From Nereocystis luetkeana (taxonomy: Eukaryota; Sar; Phaeophyceae; Laminariales; Laminariaceae), in NCBI GenBank assembly GCA_031213475.1, contig JARUPZ010000019.1, positions 10,446,698 through 10,510,697 of the forward strand: DNA of 64,000 nt, written 5' to 3'. Positions 43,641-56,728 of the stretch are shown here, one piece after another. Both the position numbers and the translations under genes were made by a program. The first letter of the stretch is position 1; each line of letters starts with the position of its first letter. Below the pieces are notes generated by a model. That model was given only the letters and a program-made list of their open reading frames with translations. It ran no database searches and had not been told where the DNA came from.

Positions 43641-46600
43641 AACCCGGCGGAATTTCGTTTTCCGACTGGCTTTTCATCGGGCGGGCGAGTTGTCCAAGCC
43701 AAAACGTTTGTGCGGTAACTGAAACCAGTTCGTACATTACGGCTGTACGCGTATGCCTCGGACAAAACGTCATGAGTGTAATAATACCTTGTTGCGTCAC
43801 CCCGCGTCCGAACACCTCCAAAGGGGAACCTGGTACTACCACACATTTGGTTAATAATACGGTATACCAGGTATACACTGCTTGGTTTTTGATGGCTTTG
43901 AAAAATGCTTCTATTGTTCAGTTTGATCATCTTGAAAATATTTCATACCTGTCCTGGTACACTATTAACAGGAGTACTCGTGCAGCAGTGGAGGCTACAC
44001 AACAATCGCCCAGCAGGAGTACATTTTTAATACCTTTGGAAGGTTGGAAATAAACCTTAGAATCCTCACCAAAGATGTTGTTTGAAGGAAACACCACGAA
44101 AAACTCGCAGATAGATACATATTAATATGACACGCAGTCGCCGGGAAAGTGAGATATCCTTGTATTCGAGTCATCGATGGGAAACAACAGCTATTTAATA
44201 GTAACGTGGCCCACATTGATTGATGGTTTCTTAACACTAAGAAGCAGCACTACTATTAGTAGTTTATTTCCAGACGTCTCAAACAAACGAACACCCCCTC
44301 CCTGCACTGCTGGAAAAGCTTTCACCACCTCGTGCATATATTGCGCATGTGCAGCTCGAAGAGAGAATAGGCTGTCGGCGCTGTTATGGGGCGTGCTTTA
44401 TTTTCAACGAAGTAACGGTTTGGTTTGATGACAGCAAAAAATGCCAGAAGGGCACTCACCCATGGTCTCTGACCCTGCCCGACCATAGGTGTAACAATAA
44501 TACCAAACTGCCCAATTCCGCAACTTTGGCCCGAAAGCTTCTCTCGCAGTTTGTTGTCGCCGACTGTTATCATGGCCGATCCGTCACACGGGCAGGGGCA
44601 TCCACCCCCACGACGAGCAGTGTTCTGCACCCTGGAAAGCGGCTTAGCTCTAAGTGCACCCTGGTGCCATCGACGCTAAAAAGGTGAGCGAGAGAATACC
44701 TGTTGTGTTGTTGTTTTGGAGCTTGAGATGTCGCCACCAAACAACGTTCGGGCCCAAAGCGAGCGTTTCGTTCGCAAGCCGTCTTTAATCTACTCGTACA
44801 GTATACTCGTACTCGTATAATACCCCGCCCTGATCACTAAACCTTGCAAAAACAGAAAAGGGAATCTACGCGCTAATTTAGCAGTACGATTCAAGTTCAC
44901 ATCAATCCCTGGATTGCCACGCCTTCAGGCATATGACCCCGGATCAAGGGCACGCGTCGTCCGCCAACTTGTCAACATTTACCATTGCTTGTGACTCAGT
45001 AAACTCTCTACACACATACATGCTAGACGTGTGGGGTAACATGGACCATGAGAGACACCCTGGTGTGGTCAAACGCCTGACTGCGTTCGTAGGGTTTTAT
45101 TTTTATGCGTTAGCGGCGGTTCAGCAAACGATTTTGATATCGTTTTCTTAGTAGCGAGATCCGCGTCGCCGAAGAAATCTTGTACGCCGGCGGGATGGGT
45201 AAACGTATTTGGGAGTGGGCCGAGGACAGGTAAATGGGTTGCTGAGTGCGTCGGTTGGTGCGTGGGCTGGTTGGCCCGACCACTCACATTTGAGCGTTAG
45301 GCGATACGCATCACCGCAAACACCTTGCATTGTGGGTGAGTGGGAATACATTGTTGGTGGATGTAAGTTCGTCTGTGAGTGGGTTTTTGGGTGATTAGGT
45401 TGGTGTGCTGATTGGCTGGTCTCACTAATAATGCCCACAGAACCGACCAGCAACATTTCAATGTTAAACAATGCACGCCAGTAAAAAAAGCACCTATGAT
45501 CGGTGGATAGGCTGGGGGGGGGGATACGCATTCGTATTTTGCCTCGATTCGTGGCCATTATTAGACAATTGACCGCTCGTCTCTTTCGAGACGGAGCACC
45601 CTTCTTACTCCCGACAGAAGCACCTCCAACAAACAGTCAGGTGGTGCTCATTTCGTTGTTTTGACATAAAAACGCGTTTCTGTCACGGGGGGCCATTGTA
45701 AATAAGACCTTTTGTTTAGTAAAAGTACGAAAATTTATAGGTATTTGTTTGTACCTTGAGTCCTACCAGGTATTTACTATGGTCCCCCTTAATAACATGC
45801 CCCCCTTCCTGTTTCACCGCCTGTAGCCACCTTCTATCTCTTGGGATAGCGACCAATTTCTCGCTACTAGTCAGCAAGTAAAACCCCTCCGTGTCACGTT
45901 TGTTCTTTCCTCGTCACCTATTCTAAGACATCGCGCGTTTCTTCTTTGCACATTTCGCCCTATTTTGTAATGCGAGTTCTACTTTCTATTGCTTTGCCAT
46001 ACGGGGGATATTAGTGAATCTACGTCCTCCTTCCGGCTACTGGTATACCTTTTTCGGTTGGGCGCGGGGGAGGGTGGTGTAATGTTGTAGACTTTGTATA
46101 TATGGGGCCATTATGTGCTCTTCACCAAATAATCACCAATATAACTAATACCAGAATATATCAATAACATAAACAAGTATACACCACAACGCCAAGAGAG
46201 CACAGCAATAACCAACAATAATACACAAACAATAGCCAACAACAGTACACAACAATAAAAGAACACCAAGTGCTACAACAACTCATTAGCTACAACCAGC
46301 TATATATATAGCTGACTGACACACTGAAATTTCCCGGTATATTTCAACGAAAGAACACACGAAAACGACAGCCCTTCGTACCATATGTATATCCAAAGTC
46401 TGACCCGCCTACGAATAACTGGAGTACTGAGGATGTCGGCTGCCAACGATGTGAGGGAGGACAACGAAGCGTACCACCCTCCGATAACTGTGATATTGTT
46501 ACTGTAGTAGTATGAAACACACCAGTGGGGCAGAGTGAGGTGAGACTCTTTAGAGAGTCTACTTGAGTTGTCCGTACAGCAGTAGTAGGGATAGTTGTCG

Positions 46601-48285
46601 GACGCCCTATGACAAGAACATGATACCCAATACCGGTAACGTATTTATCGACGACAGATCGGAAGTCCGCGTGTCACTGCTCTCGCGAAGACTTCCTATC
46701 TCCACCTAGATAATAAGGCAGAAACAAGGGCTTCTTTCACACTGCTCAACTAAACTGTAGGTCTTCATGCCGGCACCACTGCGTGGCTCCGGGTTTCACT
46801 CCGTGTTCAGTATCCTGTATTCTACCTGCTTCAACGACCCTAACCCTATCTATCTATCTTGATACCTATTTCCGATTATTTCCAAAATTCAATTATTGGG
46901 ACATTCTGAAAAACAAGCTCTCCGATCGAATGATCCTTAGTATACGGGATGATATAAATATTATATTACCTACCAGGTATCCTACAGTAGTAGTACGTAG
47001 TATATATATGCTACATGTTGCCACGGCTTTGAATCGAGGAATCAACGGCGCCAAGATACTAACTATAAAGCCACGTGGGCAGCCGAGCAAAGACAAGCGA
47101 ACAGGGAGTTCGACGAGACCGAGTCGACCTTCAGAGGAGACCACGGTGACCTCTACTACTGGGGAACAACAGGGGAGGAGGAACCGCCGCTAACCAACAT
47201 GACGTATAATATCTAGGTGAGGTTCGCGTATCGCACAGCACGGCAGTTTCTTTGGTACCAGAGACCCCGCTCGGCCTGCCACACGTACATTAAACATTGG
47301 TCCGGCAGTTGAACACATCAGTCAGCAGGGGCATGCGCTAAGAGGTACTACAGCATACACGGGGGCTCGAAGCGTAACTTCCGGAACGTTTCAGGCAGAG
47401 GGATGTACTCCGAGCACCTACTACTACAATTCCTAAGCAAGGTTCTTTGGAGAGGCGGCCTGCTCACTTACCGAATTGCCTCGCGAGCTAGTATCATCAA
47501 CGTCAACGTACGGGCGTAGACCCAACCCAACACCTAACCCAATCCCCAACCCTGACCCCAGACCGGACCCAAAACGGACTAAAACGTGCCGGAGACGCGG
47601 CTGTGCCTCGTTTGCATCGAAAACGTAGCCCTGAGAAAAAGGTCGAGAACGCTCTAAACGCGGACCACGATACCGAAGCGCGAGTCATCGGTACCCAGTT
47701 TTTATGTAGCACCTTGCTAACGAAACTACCTACCAAATCACCGAGGACAATACGAACAGTATAGGTTAGGTTGGTCCTCTTGGAATCTCGGGTGGTAGAC
47801 TGTTCGAGTATTGCATTTTTGCGGCCAAGAAACATTTTGCTGCTTGCATCGAGGCTAGGAGGCTTCACCTGCTTGTTTCGCTGCTTCTGCTAGGGAGCAT
47901 TTCCCGTAGGTTAGCTCTTCTTACACACTTAATTGAATCAGTTAGCGCGGAATTCCAGGAGGGTGGACTGTTTGTGTATTGCATTGCTTCCGAACTGCGC
48001 CGCTTTCACATCTAGTCTATCGAGAAAAGTACGTGAGCTAGCGTTCTTGATGCTTTGTACCACGATCCCGAAACAGTTACAAAACGTTGCTCGTCGTATG
48101 CGTACACATCAAGCTTGGGAATTTGAGTTCGGACATGTTTTTTCAGATTTTCGATCTCAGAGCCTCGGTTACTTCTATTTTTGTTTTGTGCGTACCATAA
48201 TACATACCTGGTATATATTTAGAGAGATACCTGGCACGTAACATCCGAAGCAGCTGTTTGGATGCGAATTTATCTTCGAACTCAT
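43641..48285. other. Intergenic, no gene supported
   Basis: Contains C/A-rich low-complexity sequence (46120-46290), a degenerate AACCC-type stretch (47520-47575) and two unrecognised frames (plus 46783-47193, minus 47503-47868). The latter starts MKPPSLDASSKMFLGRKNAI and is the more protein-like, but it has no identifiable family. Three TACCWGGTA words occur (43865, 45764, 46971) and one at 48205. Confidence 0.3.
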
Positions 48286-48289
48286 CGAC

Positions 48290-48333
<44 letters not shown>
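48286..48333. repeat. AT microsatellite
   Basis: TA dinucleotide run about 80 bp upstream of LINE copy 2. Confidence 0.85.
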
Positions 48334-48414
48334 CATATTCCCGGCAGACCCGACATTTATTTACGTACTCGTGCGAATCAAACACATCTGGGATAAAGCG
48401 CCTCCTACAGGTAT

Positions 48415-50145
48415 GACTCGGACACCTTGGGAAGCTTCTACGAGATTATCGTCGCTGTGTGGAGGGGAGGGGTCGTGCCGCAGCAATGGAAGGATGCAAC
48501 GATTAAGGTGCTGCACAAGAAGAAAGACAGGACGGAGTGTGGTAACTATCGTGGCATTTCCCTAGTCGCGCATGCCGGCAAAGTGCTCCTCAAAGTCATC
48601 GCGCGCCGACTCAGCGACTATTGCGAACGGGAAGGCATCCTGCCGGAGGAGCAGTGTGGCTTTAGGCCCGAACGATCGACGGTCGACATGATGTTCGTGG
48701 TGCGACGCTTGCAGGAATTGGCAAGGAAGAAGGACACCCCGCTCTTCATGTGCTTTGTCGACCTCACCAAAGCCTATGACTCCGTCGACCGAACCCTCCT
48801 GTGGGCTGTCTTGGCTCGCTTTGGGGTGCCACCTAGAATGCTCACCGTTATCCGCCAATTCCACGACGGCATGCGAGCATGCGTGCGGCTGGATGACGGC
48901 GAGTGCTCAGATATGTTCGACGTGAAACAGGGCCTACGGCAAGGGTGTGTGCTCGCACCATTGTTGTTCAACATGTTTTTTACAGCGGTGCTGCGTGTGG
49001 CGGAGAAACGTTTCGCTGCTGATAAAGCCATCACGGACAGCTTGGTGCAACTCCAACAAAAGCAGGAGAAGAAGAAAAAGAAGAGGGGGAAGGCACGGGT
49101 CGGGCACGCCAACGGACAGGGGAATGATAAAGAGGCCCAGACACTGTGGGCTATGCTCTATGCCGACGATGCAGGCATAGTATCGAGATCACCCAACGGC
49201 CTGGAGAGGATGATGACGGTGATCGTGTCTGCATGTGCCGCTTTCGGCCTGACGGTCTCGGAGGCCAAGACGGAGATAATGTGTCTGCAAACGAAAGATG
49301 GGGGGAACGTGCCGTTCACCGTCACCGCCGCCGGCCAAGTGTACAAACAAACGACCGAGTTTGTGTATCTGGGCGGGGCTATCAGCGCAGATTGGACGGG
49401 CAGAAGTGTCGAGGTAACGCGTCGACTCCAGAGGGCATGGGCATGCTTCGGACGGTATAAGATGGAAATTTATGACCGCCCGGGTGTGCGCCTACGCCTG
49501 AAGGTGCGAATGCTGAGAGCCGAGGTGATCGAAACGTTGCTCTACGGTTGCGTTACTTGGAGCCCGAGCAAGACTGATTACGGTAGGCTACGGGAGGTCA
49601 ACCACAAGATGCTCCTCCGATGCATCGGGTGGCGAAAACGAAAGCGCGAAGACCACATTATATCCTATGCTAGCGCGCTTCTCAGGACAACATCTGAAAG
49701 CGTTGAGACGACGGTGCGCAGACGTAGGCTCTTGTTTGCGGGCTTTGTGACACGAATGGGAGAGGAGCGTCTGCCGAAGAGGGTGATGTTTGGGGAGATG
49801 GTTGGGGGTAAGGGTTACTCCGGAGGACAGGAGTGGGACTGGATGAGGTACCTTGAGGAGGACCTCAAGGAGTTCGGCATCAAGCTCGAAGGGTGGCGCG
49901 AGGCAGCACAGAAAGCCGGCAGATGGTTCCGACGGGTCGAGGAAGGGGCGGAGGCCTTCATGCGGAAATGGCATACAGATGAGAAGGAGGCATCGGCAGA
50001 ACGGCATAGAATAGCTGCAACCACGACCACAGCCGTTGACGCCAACGCGAGTGTGCAGAATGGCAGGGAAGAGGGGGGGGGCGAAAGGGGGACGAGGGGG
50101 AATGGCGGGGGGGGGGGAGGGGAGGCGGTCTGCCCAACAGACTGA
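48415..50145 (+). CDS. LINE reverse transcriptase, C-terminal part, open frame
   Basis: The frame enters from the truncated 5' end without an ATG. It covers [51 protein letters not shown] (near 49158) and the C-terminal [10 protein letters not shown] and MLLRCIGW segments, ending at the TGA at 50143-50145. Unlike copy 1 it is open through the K codon at about 49868, so it shows the natural C-terminus: an acidic/basic helix and then a G-rich end (GTRGNGGG). It lacks the endonuclease and the first RT motifs, so it is not active. Confidence 0.9.
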   Translation, partial: DSDTLGSFYEIIVAVWRGGVVPQQWKDATIKVLHKKKDRTECGNYRGISLVAHAGKVLLKVIARRLSDYCEREGILPEEQCGFRPERSTVDMMFVVRRLQELARKKDTPLFMCFVDLTKAYDSVDRTLLWAVLARFGVPPRMLTVIRQFHDGMRACVRLDDGECSDMFDVKQGLRQGCVLAPLLFNMFFTAVLRVAEKRFAADKAITDSLVQLQQKQEKKKKKRGKARVGHANGQGNDKEAQTLWAMLYADDAGIVSRSPNGLERMMTVIVSACAAFGLTVSEAKTEIMCLQTKDGGNVPFTVTAAGQVYKQTTEFVYLGGAISADWTGRSVEVTRRLQRAWACFGRYKMEIYDRPGVRLRLKVRMLRAEVIETLLYGCVTWSPSKTDYGRLREVNHKMLLRCIGWRKRKREDHIISYASALLRTTSESVETTVRRRRLLFAGFVTRMGEERLPKRVMFGEMVGGKGYSGGQEWDWMRYLEEDLKEFGIKLEGWREAAQKAGRWFRRVEEGAEAFMRKWHTDEKEASAERHRIAATTTTAVDANASVQNGREEGGGERGTRGNGGGGGGEAVCPTD

Positions 50146-50653
50146 AGCCTGGTTATGGCCATCATCGTCATGATGCACTCCTTTCTTTGGGACCCAAGTA
50201 ACTAGCATGGTGCCATCTGGGCAACTTTGCGTGTCTGTATGCTCCAGTGCCTGCCTTTGGTATTTTCTTTCCCCCCCGCCCGTGATTATCGCTTTTTTGT
50301 CCCTTTCATTTTTCTTTCATTCCCGTTTGTACCTCTTTGTGTCTTTGTTAGTATGGTCCGTTTTGCCTTTTTTTTTGCGTTTTGCTATCTGCTTCTGTTT
50401 TAGTTTTGTATTTGTTTTTGTTTTGCTTAGCTTCATCTTCTTTTTTTTTTTTTAGGTTTTTGTCTGCTATTAATAGTCTCCTTTTTGCTTCCCTGGTGTC
50501 CGCAGTGGTGGAGTGCGTATGCTTGTTTTTTGTTTTTTGCCTCTGTTTTTACTTGAGGTATTTCTTCCACTCCAGAGTTATTGGAGCCTGTCCTGCGACC
50601 ACGGACTGCATTGAATTGTGAGTTAATGTGAGAACAACAACAACAACAACAAC
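48415..50653 (+). mobile_element. LINE copy 2 (5'-truncated)
   Basis: Homology to copy 1 begins abruptly at GACTCGGACACC (copy 1 position about 9386) and runs through the 3' region to a (CAA)n tail ending near 50653. Abrupt 5' truncation within the RT gene is typical of LINE insertions. No convincing target duplication was found. A few length differences occur in T runs of the 3' region. Confidence 0.9.
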
Positions 50654-50815
50654 CGATACACACGGTCCTTTTTACACTGCATGAACGGGGGTCCGCTGGT
50701 AAACTAGTAGGCAAACAAACGCGTCCGCAAACGACACGGCCGTACCAATTAACACACCAAATTCATCTTGGATAATTTTCATACGAGCCGTGGGTCAGTG
50801 AAAAAAAACGTTTTA

Positions 50816-50985
50816 ACCCTTCTCTTCCCAGTTCAACCAACTGCACCCGTCATCAAGTATATGGAACCAACCCTCTTGCTCATCCCCTCTGCTTAAGCAC
50901 ACCAACGATTCAATACCTCTCCACACACACAGTCCAGATTTCCTCCGTTCAAGCTGCCACATTGTTTGACCATAATACCCTCCCC
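50816..50985. repeat. Diverged repeat shared with 12209-12345
   Basis: Same ordered words as at 12209-12345, about 70% identical, again just downstream of a LINE copy. Confidence 0.5.
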
Positions 50986-51526
50986 AGTTAGTTTTAGAAA
51001 TCTGGACTTGATTTTATGACGTGGTGTACTTCATGCGAAATCGACAAATAAATTCACTCTTTGCCCTCTATCTAGTCTCTTTTTCGAGACGGACACGTGT
51101 ACGACTGATGATCCAATGACCCGACAGAAGGTTATGAGCTAATGAAACTAGACCGCGGAAACAAATACCCGGTAAGAAACAGGGCCGGCTGTGAATACCG
51201 TTCCCCTCGCTGCCTCGGCAAGGAATGCTGCGAGGCATGCCCTATCCGGCTAAATTATTAATAGCGAGTGGGGTAGGTCTTTCTGGCGGGTGTAAGGCCG
51301 GACTCACCCTCAAGGAGTGATACCTTCTTGCTGCTGCCTGTGGCCGCGAGGCTCAGGCGGCAGTAGAGTTGGGTCGTACGTGGTGCGTCAGGCACGGAGA
51401 CCTACGATTCGCGCGTCTTTTTTAGGCAGCTGCGGCAGAGCAGCAATGCTCAATCGGGGTGTCCGTGCGCGGAGGCAGGCGCCACCACAGGCCACACTAC
51501 GGCACAGTCTATTGCGCCGGTAGGAG

Positions 51527-52470
51527 GCTGGATTCGACGACGAGGGGGGAGGGAGACTGAGCGTCGACGTGCGGGGGAGAGACGGATTGACCTCCCCCTG
51601 CGCGAGAATTTTTATTTTCCAGATCAGAACCGCAAGTGCGAGGAGCATTTTGTTTTTCAGGATGACGGAGAAAGGGAAACGACTGGAAGGGAATGGCAAC
51701 GAGTGCACGCGCAAAGGAGCGCGTGGATTGGGCTAAGGCGATGATGCGGCCATGAAGAGCGGCAGGAAGACGGTGCATGGAGACCCGTGATCTGCGCGCA
51801 CACTATCATCACGAGAGAAGCAGTCATAGTTTGTTTTTTTCCTGTGGTATTGTTTTTCACGAGGCAGAATAGTATCTACCGGTACTTGTTATAAACGTCG
51901 TCACTGCTGGTCTTTGTCGTTTAACGAGTTGTATACCCTTCATGGGGAATAACCTACGCAATTATCAGGGACGTGGTATCATAACTGTGCTGCACTTTTT
52001 TGTGTCAGACACTCCAGGAAGAGATTATGGCGATCGTTGATATTCGTGTGGTAGTAAGGTTCGATTGCTCCTTTTTTGACTGCATATCCGCGAGTCTTCA
52101 CTCTGACAGCACCCCAGATAGCAGGCAGGTGTGTTCCTCTTTCGTTTTCACGACTACCGTGCGTTTCGTACGGTGCAGGCAGCACTTCAGACAGCATCCG
52201 CTGTAGTCAGCAGCCACGAGTTGGTTAGAGGTGGGAACAGGGGTACTCTTCTATATTATAGTTGAGAGGATATACCCGCGGCCATGTTAGTTCAGTTTTG
52301 CACATTGGTTTTATCTTGTGTGCGCTTTCTTCGTCTCGTGTATTTTGAGGCAGCCGAATTTTCGATTTTTTTTTGGTTTTTCGGATCTTCCTAGGGCTCC
52401 AGCACCTTTGTGTGACCACGGACTCCTTCGTCAGAGAGTTAATGTGAGAACAACAACAACAACAAACAAC
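51527..52470 (+). mobile_element. Short non-autonomous element with LINE-derived 3' tail, copy 2
   Basis: It begins GCTGGATTCGACGACGAGG, like copy 1 at 13647 on the minus strand. It ends in CACGGACTCCTTCGTCAGAG, then GTTAATGTGAGAACAACAAC and a CAA tail. About 97% identical to copy 1, so recent. The last ~50 bases match the LINE terminus (50590-50653); the body does not. Confidence 0.75.
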
Positions 52471-55400
52471 CTTTGAATGCGCGATTCAACTACGTACGGG
52501 GTTACATAATTAACCTAAACTTCATAAATTTGAGCCACTTGTCGCAGAAATACATGACGTTATATTTCGCAATTACTTGATTTATTATATATTTTCGAGG
52601 TTTGGCAAATTATTTTGATAGGAATACTGGTAAGCGATTTGGGCAAAGAAACATATATATGTCGAACTCTTCTACCTGGTAGTTTTCTTCGGAACGTGTC
52701 TCCGATACATTTCATCTTCATCGGGATTGACGACTTTTATACAAAGTTAGTGTAGTAGAAAAGTTCGTGCTTGTGAGTTTTCGCGGATATTATGTCGGCG
52801 AGATCGCGGAGGAAAAACGACAATTTACCATTTTTCTTTTTGTGTTCGGGTTTGTTCGCTTAAGCTACGTTGTGTAGTGTAGTGCCTCCAACTTCCATAT
52901 ATTTGCTATTCATAGCAGTGGTTTACAAGATGTGATCTTAGGAAGCGTTCTCCGTTTTTGGGGTTGGCCCAGGTGGTCCATTTCATTCTGTTATCTTTTG
53001 AGGTTTTTAACTACAGTACAGTAAAATAAAATTACAACAGCGGCGTCGGTGCGCGAGCGGCGACGCGATCGATCGAACATGTTGGCGGTGTCCGGCGATC
53101 GACTGTTGCACTCCAAGGCCGACACGGTCGGCCCAGCGGTGCCGCGCATACACATTTAAACTCATATGCCAACACAAGAGTCTTCGCTTCCCGGGTGGTG
53201 AAAGAAGGACAGATTCAATAGAACACGACGATTCGAAGTGGACAAAGGATGTCGTTATTGATGACTTTCCTAATGATTAGAGGTCGCCGCTGAGCAATAT
53301 GCCCGAGTTTCAGAAGGCCCGTCTCAGAGGGCTCCGTCGGTTTAATCTAGCACCTCATACCGCATCAAGGTGCGTTATACTCCTGCTTATATAAGCCGCA
53401 GCTGCTTCCGGTGGAGCATTCATTATCAATCAGTCGTTGTCCTTCCTTCAGAATAGATTTCGAGGGTCAACGCTGAAAAACATACATCAGGAAAGATGGA
53501 AATAGCAAAAACTCTCACGGGTAAGTACGGGCGACCAACCGTGAAAGCCAATCGTTCTAATATATATGAGCACAACCCCCAAGAGGAACACATATATACA
53601 ATTGAAACGAACATACGGGCACTTGGTGGATCTCGGCAACACTCCTACCCTTGTCTGCTTGTTAGCGTCGTCGTTCTCCGATCAACACGAAAGTATTGTG
53701 TTGTATGCGCTTTGCTGCTCTGTAGGTAGGGTTGATTGAAGGTTTTGCTGCTGTGCTTGCGATACGTAAATACTGTGGCTTGGGGCTTTGCTTGTGCCTC
53801 TAGCGAAACCACGTAAAGAACGCGATGAAAAGAACGCCTAAAAAGCAAAGAATGCCAAGAAATTCGTAATAATAGTTCCTCGACAAATAATGGGCTACAA
53901 AGGGCTCTGAGGTGGGAGAATATACCAAGGGTGTCCTCCGAAATAGGCAAAACCCCAGTTAGGTACTATACCAGGTATACATATTTACGATACATAATGT
54001 GAGCTATTAATAGTGGTGAACACGACAAGACCATTCAGACAAATATATTGACTCAGGGAAAACACACGCCCCTGCACGAATATGTATGGCACAAGTTACA
54101 AGCAATCGAGGCGATTTGGGCATTTTTCCTCATATGCAAGTTTTTTAGCTGCACAAGCAGTCATATTGGACGCATACATACGAGCTGGAGAGCTATCAGC
54201 ACTCCCCATTTAGACGCGCCACAGGAAGCACAACAATCCTACAGTAGCACCAAACGAAGCACAGTCCTACACGCCCGAACGGCCGGATGCACCGCACCGG
54301 CAAGCACAGCCCCATGCGGAGGCGCACCAAAGACGTCAACCAACTCACACGCACGCACGAGCACGGACAACATAGCCGCACGCCAACTCACACGCACATT
54401 GTACAAGAGCACAGACGGACTCGAACTCAGGGCACAGGCGGGCCAAATCACCGACGGACGCACACGTCAAAACTCACGCGCATTCGGGTGGAGTCAGATA
54501 CGCGCGGCCGAGGGGTCCCTGTTTCTCTTCACCTGTCAGACATCGTCTATCTAAGCCACTGTGTATCTTCGCGCGCCAATATAGTACATGTTGGCTCTCG
54601 CTATGATACACATACATACCGTAGACACACATGAACCAACAGGCAGGTTCCGTCTCACAAGCGCACACGCACGCTATGACACAGACCAACATATTGTACC
54701 CCAGGCAGCACATATATATACCTGCACTTGCACAAACGTGCACGCGCAAGCACTAGCGCACTGATCCTCAAGCCAGGGCAGGCCCGCTCTAGCACAACCA
54801 AATCCGCACGCACACGCACGACCAAAGGCAACGGGGTCCGTTCATGGCCTGCAGTCCCACATATATATATGCACGATCGCGAACGCACGCTAGTCATCCG
54901 TGCGTTTTGGGAACTGCGCACGCCTGATTTCATGCCCGCAGTTGACCACCAGACAGAGCACACGGAGATCAAAATTTATACACGGGAGTGCAACAGCGTG
55001 GTTATTTTTGCGACGCCCACGCCCTCGGTGCACTGGCGTTCCTCTAAAACAAACTACATCGCCATCAGTTGTAGATACTATCAGCTGGCGTTGCAGTTGA
55101 CGCATGCTATAACAGAGATGCACCGTAATTTCTCTGGTGTTCCCCGCTTGGGGAGCTCTTATATCTCACCGAAAAACTGACTTTCCGAAAAATCAACCGA
55201 TGGCCTAGGCATACAACAACATTATTTTCCTAAATATTACTCGTACTCGCAATGGAAACCCGACGAGTCAGGGTTAACGACTTCCGTCATTCAAAACACA
55301 TTTTCGTCAAAATGTGGTACCTCTATTGGAGCGCGCGTGATTTGCCAAAAAGGAGTTGCAGCCAGGTTTGAGGGCCGCCTTTCATCAGCAAACCGGGGAT

Positions 55401-56244
55401 TGTGGCCAAATGTGGGGTGTAACTACTCTGGGCGAAACCTAATCGAACAACAAAACCCATGTGACACCCCGACCGAGAAGCTATATGCTTTGCAACGTTG
55501 AGGGAACAACTCATGATTGGTAGTTGGAAGCATTAACGCAAGAGCACAGTTTTTTTGATGAGGTGCATGTCGTATTCAGTACATCGTCATGGCGTTGCTT
55601 TTACGGTGTATAATGCTCGAAATACTTCATACCAGGTATAGGGTTACCTTTTGCTTCGCTGCCGTTTTTTGTACTCGCGGGAGGTTTACTTAACTTTACA
55701 TACGACCCTTGGTTGGTATCTACTATAATAGGCTGTACTTAATATTTTGCACGACGTCCGATACTTCCCTAAGGTTTAGGTACGTGAGGTACGCCATTGC
55801 ACACTTCCCCGTGGATAAGTATAGCTTGCTTAGCACAACCTCTATATCGTTTATCGAAATTGTACATCCACAAACGCATGCCTCCGTGTGTTTTGTTTCG
55901 TCCACGCAAGGAAAACGGTGATCACAAAAATATGTCCACTCCATCGACACTGTCCCTGATATCGCCAGATACTCCCACTTTACAAACAAACGGCAAATAG
56001 CTCACAGATACACGTAACATGTACCACTTTTCGATATAACCGAGGTCATGTCTCGCCCGTCACCCTGGCCCTAACCGTAAGCATACTGTGGGCGCAAGTC
56101 CCCCCTTTCGGCCAGTCGGGCAACAAACAAACTAGCACATGCATATCAATCTGTGTTATTAAAATGACTTCCTCACCCTGTACACTGAGCGGCAACCTCA
56201 GACCACGCGATGTTAAAAAAAAAAATGAATTGCAGTATATAAAC
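52471..56244. other. Intergenic, no gene supported
   Basis: AT-rich to about 53000, then mixed. A TATA-like TATATAAG lies near 53395. Positions 54230-54900 are rich in CACACGCACG-like words, and frames there (54048-54554 and others) are low complexity. TACCWGGTA words occur at 52673, 53969 and 55630. Confidence 0.3.
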
Positions 56245-56728
56245 ATGATCATCGGCGATCGAGCAAGGATGCTGGCCGGGATGGCGTTAGCGTTTTTCAT
56301 ACCAAGCGTGAAACCTGCCCAATGCCCATCGGGCACTGTTGCTATAAGTGTCACTTCAATACCCGACGTCCAGATTCTTTCTGACGCGCTAAACTGCACG
56401 GGTCCAGGGGTTTTTGACGTCACCTGGAAAGGCGACCTGCAACTCGATCGGAGAATCGACGCGTCCGACATGAAAATCGTAACTGTCACCGGCTCCGGCT
56501 TCCCTACACACAGTGGCGCCCTGGACCGCGACAACGATTCTGGAGCTATCGGTGATGCTAGGCCTGGCGCTGGAATATTCTTGGTGTCTGATGGGTCTGC
56601 TCTTCACCTGAACAATGTGGCCCTCTATGGGGGGAATGCCGAAAGAGGGGGAGCGGTCAGCGTGCTTTCTTCCAGCTACTTGTCTGCTTTCGGGTGCACG
56701 TTTACTAACAGCATCGCCATCGAAGGAG
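56245..56728 (+). CDS. Exon 1 of the second beta-helix gene
   Basis: 484 nt, ends phase 1 at GGAG|GTGGGG. Signal peptide, then CPSGTVAISVTSIPDVQILS, a DVTWKGDLQLD strand, and coils from GAGIFLVSDGSALHLNN. A more upstream ATG (56164) would hide the signal peptide and is not favoured. Confidence 0.75.

Noticed and set aside
47520-47575. Telomere-like repeats
   Set aside because: Only loosely AACCC-like, with no regular CCCTAA unit; interstitial telomere origin is not supported.
54048-54972. A 168-codon gene and overlapping minus frames
   Set aside because: CACACGCACG-rich low-complexity DNA with no domain; frames open on both strands.
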